From Diprion similis (Eukaryota; Arthropoda; Insecta; Hymenoptera; Diprionidae), in NCBI RefSeq assembly GCF_021155765.1, contig NC_060105.1, forward strand, positions 14,045,001 to 14,109,000: a DNA stretch of 64,000 bases. The letters are read 5' to 3'. Every line of letters begins with the position of its first letter. Position 1 is the first letter of the stretch. The notes beneath the pieces are model-generated. The model searched no databases. It had not been told where the DNA came from and worked only from the letters and a program-made list of their open reading frames with translations. Shown here piece by piece: positions 1 through 11,865 of this stretch. A program made the position numbers and the translations under genes.

Positions 1-507
1 GGCTTTAGTCAATAGTTGAGTCGAGTGACGGAGCCTTAGGAACTAAAATAAATAACACATAGGAGGGAAGAAATGTATAGTGTAATATTCTTACTCGGCC
101 TGTACACAGAAACTGCCAGGCCTAAGAAAGTTTGAAATATGCGCTAACGAAAAAGATGTACAAGTGTAAATTATGCAAATGATATTCCACTGTTTAAACA
201 ACAACACTTTGGTTTATATTCCAACAGATTATAATCAAAAGACAATGAAAGGTGGTTGAAATGAAGCTTATATATATTTTACTTCTAGAACTCGTTACAA
301 TTTTTATCAATATACACCATTGAAACTCAACGAGACATTCTTGCAAATCAATTGCGCTGACCAGCAATCTTAATATAAAAGGATTTCTTTACAAAAAGCA
401 CGAATAAGGATCAATGATATTTTGGAAACAGTAAATGTGTTATGAGAAAATGGTTGAATTCAAAAGCTGAATTAGAATTATTGTTCAACATCTCACGTCG
501 AAACATG
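1..507. other. AT-rich intergenic DNA, nothing recognised
   Basis: No open reading frame with family resemblance, no repeat structure and no RNA gene was recognised. It lies downstream of the minus-strand PSMG4 gene. Confidence 0.5.
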
Positions 508-513
508 TTTATT
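508..513 (-). terminator. Candidate poly(A) signal for PSMG4
   Basis: AATAAA reads on the minus strand about 100 nt past the PSMG4 stop codon, a normal distance for a short 3' UTR. No transcript evidence is available. Confidence 0.5.
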
Positions 514-615
514 GTTTCATGGGTTTTTATCGCTTACCATCTAACCACTTGGGTTATCCAAGTAGGGGCATGATCGAAGTCTAGCATTAGCATTAGAAGA
601 CGTTGGACAGTCGCT

Positions 616-1008
616 TCATTTCTCAAGATGGGCAAGGCCATTGCTCATTTCATGTGAAAGTTTCTTCTCTATTGCTGGCAACGACAACTTGTCAGTCTTG
701 ATGTTGAAGCTAACGTAGACTGGTTTCCCCAGTTTCGTTGCCAATCGTCCAGCTATGTTGTTTGATGTCGAATCGATAGCAGATCCCAACAACTTTGTGG
801 AAATTGGTACCTTCTGGTAATTAGAGATCAAAGCTAGGGAAAGGTCGTTCATTACGCCATCGCCGAAGTCACCAACCCAAATATAGTAGCTGTCTTTCAT
901 TTTTATCATCTGGCAGCTTATTTTGATGTCACCAACTTCGGTTAAGATATTGCAGCACTTAAACCTACATGTCACTAATTCAGGGTCAATGTTTTTTGGT
1001 TCGGCCAT
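616..1008 (-). CDS. PSMG4: Proteasome assembly chaperone 4 (PSMG4/PAC4)
   Basis: Single-exon gene of 130 residues. PAC4 pairs with PAC3 and helps build the alpha ring of the 20S proteasome in the cytosol and nucleus. The core of the family is visible: a beta strand with YYIWVGD at about residues 41-47, then the run PISTKLLGS followed by a serine/threonine-rich turn and AGRLATKLGKPVYVSFNI, which lines up with the vertebrate protein (from memory: PVSTSLLG and a K-VFVSYN strand). The length matches the family (about 120-130 residues). The reading frame stays open upstream to a Met at 1117-1119, but the start MAEPKN at 1006-1008 is preferred because the upstream 37 residues are basic and unlike the family. 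Not a processed pseudogene as far as visible: no stops or frameshifts. Confidence 0.85.
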   Translation of the reverse strand: MAEPKNIDPELVTCRFKCCNILTEVGDIKISCQMIKMKDSYYIWVGDFGDGVMNDLSLALISNYQKVPISTKLLGSAIDSTSNNIAGRLATKLGKPVYVSFNIKTDKLSLPAIEKKLSHEMSNGLAHLEK

Positions 1009-3470
1009 CGTCCTTTCCACCCGTGCAAAAATGTAATATTTCAAAGTACAAAAACGAACAGCTTTTTTTTTACACTGATCGTGAATAGTAGAGATCAGTG
1101 CTTTTTTGCCAAAAATCAAGCCCTTGGCACAATGAGACGATTTAAGAAATAAGAAGCGTATTCTGAAACGTGTGTTGGCGCGTGTAATATTTCGGAACGT
1201 TTCGAACGGGCGTTCCGAAATGAAAGAGGTATGACGTCATAGTAGACACTTGAAAATATTTTAGGAGTTAGATTCTAAATTATGTCGCAAATATATATAC
1301 TGTATGTTATGAGTGCGTTCCGATATTGCTCCCAGTGCTGTCAAAAATCTTTTTTTTGGGGTATTAGCAGTTTCACGTATTATCAACCAAGCAGCTGACT
1401 ACGCCAGTAAAGGAAGTTCTTCATAACCAACAACTATCACGTGCAAAACGTTGGTAGCATACCGTCGTCATCGTGAAAAATTGATAAGTTGATAAAGTCC
1501 TGTACGAGAAATATGTACGCCGGAATTATACAACGGAGAAATAAAAGTCAATCTTGCATGAACGAGTATCGTTTATATGTACCTGAATATATCAAATATT
1601 TTATAGACGACAGTGGCGTCTCTAAGATGTTCAATTTACTTTTTCAAAGCTTTTTTAGGAAGTCAACTTTGAGATACAAACATTTTGGAAAAATTTGACA
1701 CTACTTCATTTTTAATTCCAATCGTTTCAAGAATGTCCTTACGAAGAATTTTTTGGCTTTGTTGTGCACTTCTGAAATTGTGAATTGAACAAATTCAATG
1801 TTTCAAGTTTTGAAAACATCCAAATAATTCTGAAAGACTCTCTCTTTTTGCCAGAAGCAGAAGATATCTCGAAGGCTGAACCTATTTTATAAGTTTTTTC
1901 CCGAAATTTAGAAGCACTCATTAGATTTTAATTGAGAAAAATTACGCAAGTTCTTTGTACAAATATGAAAATGAACAATGACAATGGATCTACCATAAGG
2001 TTCGTTGCAAATTAACTGGAATCTAGAACAAAAGTCTTGTGTATTTATTTAAAATTTTTATAAGATGTTAACACTGTCTTTCAGTAATACAACTTTTTGG
2101 AAATGAGACGAAAAATAGTTTAAAAAATGTATTTTATCTTCTACATAGTATTGAAGTACTTATCAAACCATTTTTTCCTTCTCAATTGTTGAGATGCTAA
2201 ATATTGATTATTGTTCATTCATAAAGTACCAAAAAGAGACTGGAAAAAATCTTTTACTCAGAGGAAAAATTTTGAAATGTTCAGAATTACATAAATAACA
2301 TTACTGAAAAATCAACGGTTGATTTTCATTACCTGATTTTCAAGGGGGATAATCCGATGGCTATCAACTCATTAAATTCAGTTTCCATCGCAACATTATC
2401 CGTAAAGTCAAGTTTCATCCTGTCGGCTGTACGTACTACCGTAAACTACCGTTACCAAAAGATATACGCATAGTTGTAATCTGCTATTCCGCATCAACGT
2501 CCGCATCAAAGGAAGTCGATGCGAGTATAGTTACACCTTGCACTGTTGCACATTTATTTGATTTCAAGAAGTGAAATTTAACTATATTTTTACCTGTTCG
2601 AAACGTGGAGCTGAGAAAGTTGAAAGGGCTGCTCAAAAGGAAAGAGGTATAGCAAGAGGATAACCCGAAAATTTGTTTGTACGTATTCATAATTGAACAT
2701 AAAGATCATTTTGTCGCAGACCATAATCTTCCTTCTCATATGAAAATATTTTTCTGGAATTTTAAGTTACAAGTGCGCGTGATAAGTTTTTATTATTGTT
2801 AAGTGAAAAGCGTGTCAGTCCACAAAGTACAGACACGTGGCTTGGAGTTTGATTTACGTGTCAAAAAAAGTTGAAGATTGGTTGCAAAATCTTCCGAAAG
2901 CTTTAAGTCTTCTGCGTCCAATTTATTTATTTATTTATAAATTGTTAAATTTTATTGGCTAAAAGTCGTTTTCACACAGAAAGCACGATTAGCGTTGATA
3001 GGCAAGCCAGTACCTGTTTGATTGCATATAGAAGCAAGGCATCAACTTTGAATTGTTTCTTATTTCTTGATTCAAAAAATTTGATGAGTGATTATTTTTT
3101 TGTACTCCAGGAAATCGAAGTAGGAATTACTTTTATTTTACAGAATTATTTCTCGTTTCTTATTTTGAAAAATTCTAATGGGAATTAGTTTTCCTTCTCT
3201 CTATTCGAAACGTTGAATAATGAATCAGTTCTTTGCTTTATCTAAAATATCGTGTCATTACAATCACTTTCAATTTTTTAATTCAAAAATTCGAAGTAGG
3301 CATTTTTTTGAAAACGTTGATATTAGCGTAATTAAAAATGAACTGTAATTTCTAGTTTAAAACTAAAGAATAGCCTGATACTGTTTACTTTGTATTACGT
3401 AATTGTTGGCCTGCTCTACTTAGCGTTCTAAGAAACTCGCGAAAATACTAAACGGCTGCGGCCAGACTAA
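1009..3470. other. Intergenic DNA with a repeat fragment
   Basis: No convincing gene. It holds a fragment of the GTGCGTTCCGATATT repeat at about 1312-1360 (see that entry). Two near-palindromic short segments around 1195-1220 contain GGAACG/CGTTCC. The remaining open frames are short and lack family features. Confidence 0.4.
1309..1375 (+). repeat. Fragment of GTGCGTTCCGATATT MITE family
   Basis: The first about 50 bases match the left end of the element at 32279-32410: GTGCGTTCCGATATT, then a GCTC/CCAGTGC stretch, then GTCAA and a TCTTTT tract. The right end is not found here, so this is a truncated copy. Confidence 0.55.
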
Positions 3471-3473
3471 ATG

Positions 3474-3493
3474 TCTTCTTCTTCTTCTTCTTC
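3474..3493. repeat. (CTT)n microsatellite
   Basis: Six to seven consecutive CTT units. On the opposite strand they encode a run of glutamates in a spurious frame. Confidence 0.8.
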
Positions 3494-3849
3494 CTTTTGG
3501 CTATTACCCTTATGAGGACGTGCTAATGTACTCTTGTGTGCTCCTGAATTGTACAGTAGATTCCAAAACTTCCGCTCGAAACGGCAATGGGAGTAAAAGA
3601 ATATTATCTTGAAAGTAGATTCCATAAGGTTAACTGGATTTTGGTTGCTTAATCTGGCGTTGAGAGCTTTGTGGATGACTTGTCGGCGAGGAAGGAAGTG
3701 ACAGCACAGCACGTAACAAAAAAAATTAATCATAAAAGGAGCTGCACTGAAACATCAACACCACAATATCTTAGGGATTTATAAGACTCAATGTTGAAGA
3801 CTCAGATTATTTTTTATAATGAAATCGGTTATAACTAAAACTACATTCA

Positions 3850-5090
3850 ATGGTCATGTTAAGAACAATTTTTGGACATCAGTACGGGGGATGATTTTGT
3901 GCTTCTGAGAGAAACTTTTAAGCTTCACCCTCGGGAGATTAAAATAAGGGTATTCCCAAAATAGATGATTGACCGACAAGACAGGGTGATCGCACCGACA
4001 CGCCCTAGATGCAACCAAGCCTATCCTGGCCAGGTGGTCATTGCAATTTGTGACTTCCGTGTGAATTCCATGAGGAAGTTCTTGATTTCATTTTTGATCC
4101 TCCAATAAGCTGCGAGCTTTTCATCTGTCGGGCAATTCTGGAACATTTTGGCAGCAGCACGTCTTTTGGCTATTAAGTTGGAACATTTTTGACTTCACCA
4201 AGGAGCCGCGGGAGAAGAGCTCTTCGTGGGGGAGACCTCCGACCTTTTGCCTCCAGTTAACATGACTGAATTATGCAACTGATTTAAAAGTGAGTCGAAA
4301 GATTGGTTGACGTCTCCGGCAATGGGAGGAGTATTTCGAAGTTTGGAAGAAAAGCTTTGTCCAAAATATAAAACGCTCCAGGAGGTACCCCATAAAAGCG
4401 AAACTGAAGCGAACGGCAGATCCGAGATTCTCCTTCTATTTCTATCCACATGTAACATATTGGGATCTCCATTAGTGAGAAGGCGTAAATCGTAGTTATC
4501 AAGAAAATTGGCTATGAACTTTCCATGCTGGTTGAGTAATTATTGACTGCCCCATAGCGCATGATGCGCATTGAAGTCACCGCAGATGATGACATTATCA
4601 AACCCCACTATGACTTGGGTAAAATTTTTTACATTCGGAACTGGACAGGAATTTATTGGGGGCTGATAAACATTGGAACCGTGTAAATAAGAATTAGAAA
4701 GTTTAAGTTGGACCATGTCACATTCTAATTTGGCTGTGCGGGGGAGGCGATCCACTCTTTGGTAATAGATGTCCTCACTGATGAGGAACGCCAATCCGCC
4801 TCCCGCAGTGAGAGACGGCCTGACCCTCCTCACTACATTATAACCTTTGCAGGTTAGAAGTTGACTGGGATTAAGCCACGTTTTTTTTTTTTTTTTTTTT
4901 TTTAACCATTAGGTATTGGCCTTATACGCCATGTCCCATAGCCACGTTTCTGTAAGACAAATAACATTAAAATTTTGTATGAACTCTGGGAACTCACTCC
5001 ATTAACTAAATATGCTACGACGATTCCACTGAAACAAGTTAAGGCTGCTATCCATGTTAAATCGGACGTCGTCTGTAGAGCACCTCCGAA
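3850..5090 (-). pseudogene. Non-LTR retrotransposon relic (Jockey/I-like), RT core deleted
   Basis: Read on the minus strand from about 5055 down to 3850. A leader ends in a Q-WN stretch and VICLTETWL (about 5050-4940), the start of an endonuclease/exonuclease/phosphatase domain. The domain continues with GGGLAFLI and the metal-site motif ICGDFNAHHALWGS (about 4590-4545). A frameshift follows near 4540, then LLTNGDPNML and a linker with KRRAAAKMF and YWRIKNEIKN (to about 4070). The sequence then jumps straight to a C-terminal zinc-knuckle segment, NDHLARIGLVASRACRC...VNHLFWE (about 4055-3930). The whole fingers/palm region of the reverse transcriptase is absent. Frameshifts and stops show the copy is dead. 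Family assignment rests on domain order and motif memory; jockey versus I or R1 is not settled. Confidence 0.75.
4881..4939 (-). mobile_element. Short poly(A) retro-insertion with target-site duplication
   Basis: On the minus strand a piece of about 36 bp ending in about 22 A residues is inserted inside the endonuclease gene. It is flanked by the duplicated host sequence AGCCACG (4874-4880 and 4940-4946, perhaps 2-3 bases longer). Removing it joins the coding sequence ETWL to NPSQLL. This is the signature of target-primed reverse transcription of an extremely 5'-truncated non-LTR element or SINE tail. Confidence 0.8.
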
Positions 5091-5381
5091 GCTCTAATGC
5101 TCGAAATTATGGTATCAGACTCAGGCAACTCCTCCGCGATTCGTTGGCAAATAAAGTTAGAAAAGTCACCTATTGACTTTCGAATCTCCCGTCTCACCCA
5201 GTCCATGATTTTCATAATCATAAAAAAATGGATACATCTGTGGATTGTTTCATTTTTGGACGTTCTTTGGATACTGAACCATTCCAGCGCATCAAGCAAA
5301 AAGCAATTAATACGTTCACTTCTTTTAGTAAAAACTTACAAGATGATAAGTACACTTTCTAATTGCTAAAACTGAAATAGA

Positions 5382-8300
5382 TGTTCATAAAAAGTGTCGA
5401 GATGATTATTTTTATTCTGCGAAACGTCGTTCCGATTCTTGTGAACCCTCAACATCTCGTTTATTGCCACGTGGTGTTGGCAATTTTAATTTTAAACTGT
5501 TATGTTCGTTTTGTGATAAAGACTGGCTAAGAAGGGAGAAAAACAGATTTCAAATCAGATCTGATGAAATAAATTTCTTAAAATAGCACAACGTAGAGAC
5601 GATGATTTCGGTAAAAAAATCATAAGTCGAATAACCGGTGTCCAATCATTAGTAAAAGTCGGTGCTCGTTATCATAAACATTGTTATCGTGACTTCTCTT
5701 ATGAAAGTAAACCAGAACCTACCGGTATTGAAAAAGAACTGCAGGATTCATTAAATTCTGTGTATAATTTCATTGAAAACAACGATGATTGTCTATTTAC
5801 CATACGTCAATTATTCGACGTCATGAGCTACAAGTCAACAGCAAAAACTTTATTCAATCATTTGAAATAAATATGGAGATAACATCATCGTTTTCAACTT
5901 ACCAAATGAAGATGCAACAATTTGCTATTGCGGCAAGGGTACAAAGACGATAACCGATATGTGGTTCATGCATCGTGAAGCAGATGAAGACGCCGAAAAT
6001 ATTCGTATTATTAAAACTGCTGCGGGATTAGTTAAAAAACAAATAAAAGGCACAAAATATAACAATGAAAGTTATCCTTTTGCTATAAGTTTCCTTGATT
6101 CTGTCACTGCTGATAGACCTAAACGTCTTAAAAAAATTTTGGACGAAGTTATATTGTTTGATGCTAATAGAAAGAAGAAAGGAAAAATCGCTAAAGCTAC
6201 GAGGAAGTCCGATGGATCTCGTGATAGTGTCCTGACTAATAACAGTTAACTTCATGATTTTTCTTCTGCTGATACTAATTTTACCACGGAATCTGGTGAT
6301 AAATTATCTGACAGTGATGAACAATTAATCGAAGACGTAAAAATAAAAATCGGCAACATAGGTGCATCAATTATTCAAGCTATTCGTCCCAAATCGTTCT
6401 TATCTCCACTTCATTTAGCTACTGGAATTTATTTAAAGAATAAATGCGGTTCAAAAACTGTAATCAATATTTTGGCAAAATTGGGTGTCTGTGCAGCGTA
6501 TTATAGTGTAGCTCTGCATGAGATATTAGCTGGTAAATCTGATTGAATTAAAATTGTACCTAACTCTTTCGTTCAATATGTATTCGACAATGCTGATCAT
6601 AATCCATCTACTCTAGACGGGTTAAATAGTTTTCACTGTGTGGGTGGTACCTGTTGTGTTACGCCTTCTACGGCATTAACATTCACTAGAGAGGTTCCGA
6701 AATTAAAACGGTTACCAACCACTCTACAAATATCCGACGAAGGAAAAATAAACATTGAAGAATTACCAACAAATGAATTTTCATTAAAATCCATCTATTT
6801 CGTTGATATTGGCATTCGGCGATTTTTCATGTGATATTCCAGTTAGTTATTCAACACACATTTGGGGAACCTATTCAGAAGGTGATAATCTACCAGAGAT
6901 AAGAGGTATTATGGATCGCGTATCATCATCTATGCCATACAAAGTCTCACTGTACCATTTATCAAGGAAAATCCGTTAGATTTACGAACTGTGTACACAT
7001 CTTTACTTTTTGCTGCAAAACATGCTTGTCGAGTTGATCCAAAGATAATTTTTGTCAGTTTCGATCATTCATTATACATGAAAGCTCAACAAATTCTTTT
7101 TAAATGTAAAACCAAAGAATTGGAAAATGTTGTTGCTCGCATCGGTGGCTTTCACTTATTAATGTCGTACTTCAAGACTGTTGGTACAATAATGGAAGGC
7201 TCAGGATTAAAAGAATTGTGGTGTACTGTTTATGCAAGTAATTCCGTAGATAAAATGGTCACGTGCACATCTTTTGCTAAAGCTTTACGAGCACATATTA
7301 CGACAGCTCATGGGATAGGTGAATTAATAGCGGAAGTTTCAGAGTCAGCTGAAAATATTGAAAGCCATGAAAATATTGCAGGTATCAACTAGTATCAAGG
7401 AAGCTGCGGAATCAAGCATGGAGGCCTCTCCAAGTACCGGAGAAATTCTTGAAATTATTAAACACAAAAAAAGTCAAATTCGAAGAATGTTGAATGATTT
7501 TTCAAGAAATCCGCCAACACTAGATGATATTAACGAAGATAAAGATTCAACCGCAATGAGGAATCTTTGAAGCAGTGCTATCGATGTGCTGAAAAGACGT
7601 GGACCAACAGCCGAATTTTGGCTCCAATATTTCAATTTAATTACAATAGCTGTACGATACATTGAAGCTGAACAACTTGGTAACTGGAATCTTCATTTAT
7701 ATTGTGTTCGACAAATGTTACCCATTTATCACGCTGCTGGACGTATATAGTATGTAATTACGTCAAAGCGATTCAAATATATCTACAACAAATGAGTAAA
7801 TTACCAGAAATCAAGGATCCTATAAAATACAGATTATTTACAGAAGAAGGACTCTTTACTATACGTTGAAGTGATAAAGCGTGGGCTGGTATATGGTCAG
7901 ATATGATTATTTAGCAGATGCTGATGGGCACCATTCATACAGGTGTTCACAGTCTGTCACATGGTCGTGGTATGACTTCCAGTGTCATCACACGCTTTAT
8001 TGAAGGCGTGCCTTATGCAATTGAAATTATGACTTAGAAGAATATGTGAACATCTGGTGGGTATCCTCAGATCAACATGTTGGTCTGACACCAGCACGTC
8101 AAGAACGAGATTGAAGTGATCGACAAATATTTAAAGACTGGTTTAGAACACACAATCCCTTTATGTGTTCACCAAAATTACTAGCCTTATTGACAGGAGT
8201 AGTGAGAGATGCAAATACTGCTTGTCATAAAGCTATCGAAAAACCGTTAGCGTGTATGACAAGTATGGTAGGATTCAGCGCTGAAAATTATAAATATATT

Positions 8301-9800
8301 AAATCTAATACTGTCAAAACTTTGATTTCAACTGTACCAACTGTACAATCGAATGGAGAAAAAGTTGCTGTCAATACATTTTTACTATTTCAACAAATTG
8401 CTGCTGTTATGATGGAAGACCCGAAAATAATTGAAACGGCTTTTTTATTTGATCTGGCTCCTTGTCCAATGGCTTTATTTAATGACATGCGCGAATCAAA
8501 AAAATCAGAATTATATAACGCTTTGAAATTTTCACCATTTAATTTATCAGAACTTGCTGGCTGCTTATTTATTGTTGATGGAGGGTTCTTTCTGCATAAA
8601 GTGGTATGGAAAGACAGAAAAACATTTGGTGACATAATTGCTGATTAATCTTGAGTCAATATTCCAATACCACTTCTATTATTTTTGATGGTTACGATGA
8701 TAAGTTTTGTAATGTAAAATCATACGAAAGATACAGGCGAGTATCAAAAAAAATGTGCCCGAAATCAAATTCGAAACGGGTATGAAGTTAACACAAAAAA
8801 AAAAAAAACTTGTTCTTATCGAATATGAAAAACAAATCACGTTTTATCACCAAATTAAAAAGCACTTTCATAGCAGATAGTATCTCAACTATTGAACACA
8901 GTAAAGAAGACGCAGATACCTTGATTATCCACACAGCAATCGATCTTGCACGAAAAAATCCGGAAGAAAAAATTGTTGTTGTTGGGACCAACATCGATCT
9001 TGCAGCGTTGATGATTGCGTTAACACCTGATGATTTGAACATAATTATGTGGAAACCACGCGCTTCGACGAAACAACTGGATGCAGTCTACCGTAGCTAT
9101 GAAAACAAATGCCTCAAAAATATAATTTTATTTGTTCACGCGTTTACTGGCTGTGATACAGTCAGCTCTATTTACGGTAAAGGAAAAGAAAAGTTATTGG
9201 AAATAATAATGAAAAATAAATAAGTCGCTCAATACGTAGAAGAATTCTACAAGCCAAATACGTCTGGAGAAAAAATCAAAGTAGCCGGAGAAAAAATAAT
9301 GTTATGAATGTATGGACAGTTGGACAGTGATTTGACAACAAGCAAATGTCGTCTCTCCCGTTTTTTAAATGCTGTTGTAAAATCAAAGGGCCCAGTGCAC
9401 TTAGCTACTCTACCACCAAAGTCAGCAGCAACATATGAACATTCCTTCAGGACATTTTATCAAGTACAATACTGGCCTGGTAATTATGTGAATCCTGAAA
9501 ATTGGGGTTGGATTGAAACAGAAACAATGTATCATCCTAAAAAAAACTACTGGAAAACTAGCTCCAGACGAGTTGTCGAAACTAGTTCATTGTTCATGTA
9601 CGAAAAATTGCTCGGAAAGATGTGGATGTAAAAAGGCCGGACTTCCATGTTCGTCCTTATGTAAGCATTGTAAAGGTAATAGTTGTTTGAATGCTGAGAA
9701 GGAGACAATTGACGATGACAAGGGTATAAATGATTTGGAGGATCCAATTGATCAATTTGAAGATGAGGAGAATATAATATCAGCTGGGGAGGAAGAATAA
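5382..9800 (+). pseudogene. Decayed orphan PIN/FEN1-like nuclease with CXC tail
   Basis: One long protein can be followed across about 4.4 kb through several frameshifts and stops. Order of parts: VHKKCRDDY (about 5382), a zinc-type LCSFCDKD (about 5500) and ARYHKHCYRDF (about 5660); YKSTAKTLFNHLK and a segment ending MWFMHREADED; GASIIQAIRPKSF and FVQYVFDNADHNPSTLDG (about 6570-6620); a central part with GGFHLLMSYFKTVG and MEGSGLKELWCTVYA (about 7140-7230); IWSDMII...HGRGMTSSVITRF (about 7890-8000). The C-terminal third is PIN/FEN1-like: an acidic first strand FIVDGGFFLHKVVW (about 8567), DADTLIIHTAIDLA (about 8910), VVGTNIDLAALMIAL, then HAFTGCDTVSSIYGKGK (about 9135-9185), like the H3TH helix of FEN1 nucleases. 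It ends NPENWGW and a cysteine cluster with spacing CxCxxxCxxxCxCxxxGxxCxxxCxxC. Similar uncharacterised proteins occur in many animals (recalled, not searched). Host or transposon origin is unknown. Confidence 0.72.
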
Positions 9801-9840
9801 GCTGGAGAAAAGACTGTAACAATTAAATGAATAATACAAA

Positions 9841-11135
9841 TAAGAGAATTTGTTATTTGTAAGAATGTTCGCATTCAATACAGTTTGTAAATGCATATCA
9901 TGCAATGTAGGAATTATTATTAGTTGAGTAATATAAGCTCTAAAGTCATGAAAAAAATATTTCCATGATTCTTTATGAATAAATGCGGATATGCAGTCCT
10001 TCCCGTATTTGTATTAGTTCATAAGAATTTTGATTTAAATGTCGAAAAAAGATTTTTCCATGTTTTTTTTTTATAATTATCTCGAAAATGACATGACCAA
10101 TTTTTACCAAATTTGGACACGACGGTTTGAACATTTTGTCCCATTCGCTACGTATTGATTTCTTTCATTCAATTATTTATTTTTTTATGGTTCAAAGGTG
10201 TTAAATTTAGGCCCGAAAACGAACGTTAAAGTCAAAACGTTCACCGTTTCGTTGATAATAAAAAAAAAAAATCTATACGCAGCGAACAGCTCAATATACT
10301 ATATTTCAAGATCCCTTTGGATTTTTTTATTTTAGATGAACCAACCATCCAAAATCCTAGGCACCGCAAACCATGTCAGTAAGGAACATGTTTTACACCA
10401 ACCACTGTAACAACGCTATGAGTGGATGAATTTCAATGAAATATTACTTAATATACCTATTAATGTATAAGCTTTGAAATAAAAAAAAACCGATGGAATC
10501 GAATACTTTTTTAGATAAAAATTCTCGAAATTCGCCTATTTCTTTAGCCATCTATTCGGATGTGCCCCCTTGATTGTGATAATACTATTCTCCTAATATG
10601 TAACGTTGTTTTCACTTGAATTGTTAATATTTACTTTGATTGTTCTTAAATTGTTCTTGTATGATAGTCTATCTATAAATAATCGATTGTTGTAAACTTT
10701 CTGATTGTTACGAATTCAAATGAGGATACTCAGTCAACGCTCATGATTTGAATTTAGGAAATGATCTTTTATACAAAAATTAATTCAAACTGAAATTTAC
10801 TCATTGCCTTGTAACAGCCTATACATATAATTTGTTGTAAATACATGCAATTTAATAGAATGAAAAAGTTATATAAGTATATCTAGAAATGACGTACGAG
10901 CATATCTATGTGATATATGTATATTTAACAATTGAATTTCATACACATTAAAAATTAGTGAAAAGTTTATGTACAAGCATGTAACTAATCCGTGACAAAA
11001 CTGTGCACAAAAATATGCTACATCTGTTAAAAGTCAAGAATGTTCAGATACAGCTTTAGTTGTTTCGGTAGAAAATTTGGTTTCGCCTGTACGACAGATA
11101 ATAAATAAATCAATCACAGGGTATCTTAAACGGCT
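9841..11135. other. Intergenic DNA, nothing recognised
   Basis: AT-rich sequence between the PIN/CXC relic and the 3' side of Tom70. It has several A or T homopolymer runs and no gene. It may include the right flank of the relic, but no inverted repeat matching the left side near 5380 was recognised. Confidence 0.4.
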
Positions 11136-11415
11136 ATTACTGCTTTCTGAATGCAAAATTTTTTAACGCAATTCTAACAGCTTCATCGCTTACTTTTTAA
11201 TTTCAATATTATCCTTTACAAATATTGTTACATTGTTTTTCAAGTGCAGTAATGCAGTAACATTGGACAAGCACTGTTACTTTTTTCTGAAAGCAAAATT
11301 TTCTAACGCAATTCTAACAGCTTCATCGCTTACTTTTAAATTTCAATATTATCCTTTACAAATATTGTTACATTGTTTCCCAAGTGCAGTAATGCAGTAA
11401 CATTGGACAAGCACG
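11136..11415. repeat. 140-bp tandem duplication
   Basis: Two head-to-tail copies with an offset of exactly 140 bases: TTCTGA at 11145 and 11285, ACAAGCAC at 11268 and 11408. They differ at only a handful of bases, for example AATGC/AAGC after TTCTG and TTTTTC/TTTCCC in the middle. It lies about 450 bp beyond the Tom70 stop codon. Confidence 0.9.
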
Positions 11416-11629
11416 CAGGCACAATGATATTTTAAAACGAATTTCGAATTGAAGTTCTCTTTTTTTGATACAACAAATGTTAATCTGTACATGGGTTACC
11501 CTATACGGTAAACATACATTAATCCATTCCCAGTTAAACAGTGTAACTAGGCTCGTTGTACTAAGATTTATAAAAGTTGTGTGGAATTGTCAGATTACGT
11601 TTCATTGCCAATAACATTAATGAGGGATT

Positions 11630-11635
11630 TTTATT
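11630..11635 (-). terminator. Candidate poly(A) signal for Tom70
   Basis: AATAAA on the minus strand about 230 nt past the Tom70 stop codon. It is the best candidate I see for the mRNA 3' end. Confidence 0.45.
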
Positions 11636-11865
11636 TTGTATTGCTATTTCCAACCAATAGAATAAAGTATATTACAAAGGGTAGTATAAAAGTAATTCAT
11701 GAATTGATCATTATTTTACTTCCTGATTTAAATTGCCCATATTTTTACTTAAAATTCACAAAACATACTCGATTTCACCTGTACCAACCAATGATTGTAA
11801 CCTTAGTATTCGATCACCTCCAACAAGTGGGCTCCTTTTTCCATATGATACAGTGTTGATTTCTA

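Noticed and set aside
1009..1119. 37-residue upstream extension of PSMG4
   Set aside because: The frame is open by chance; residues are unlike the family, which starts near the MAEPKN methionine.
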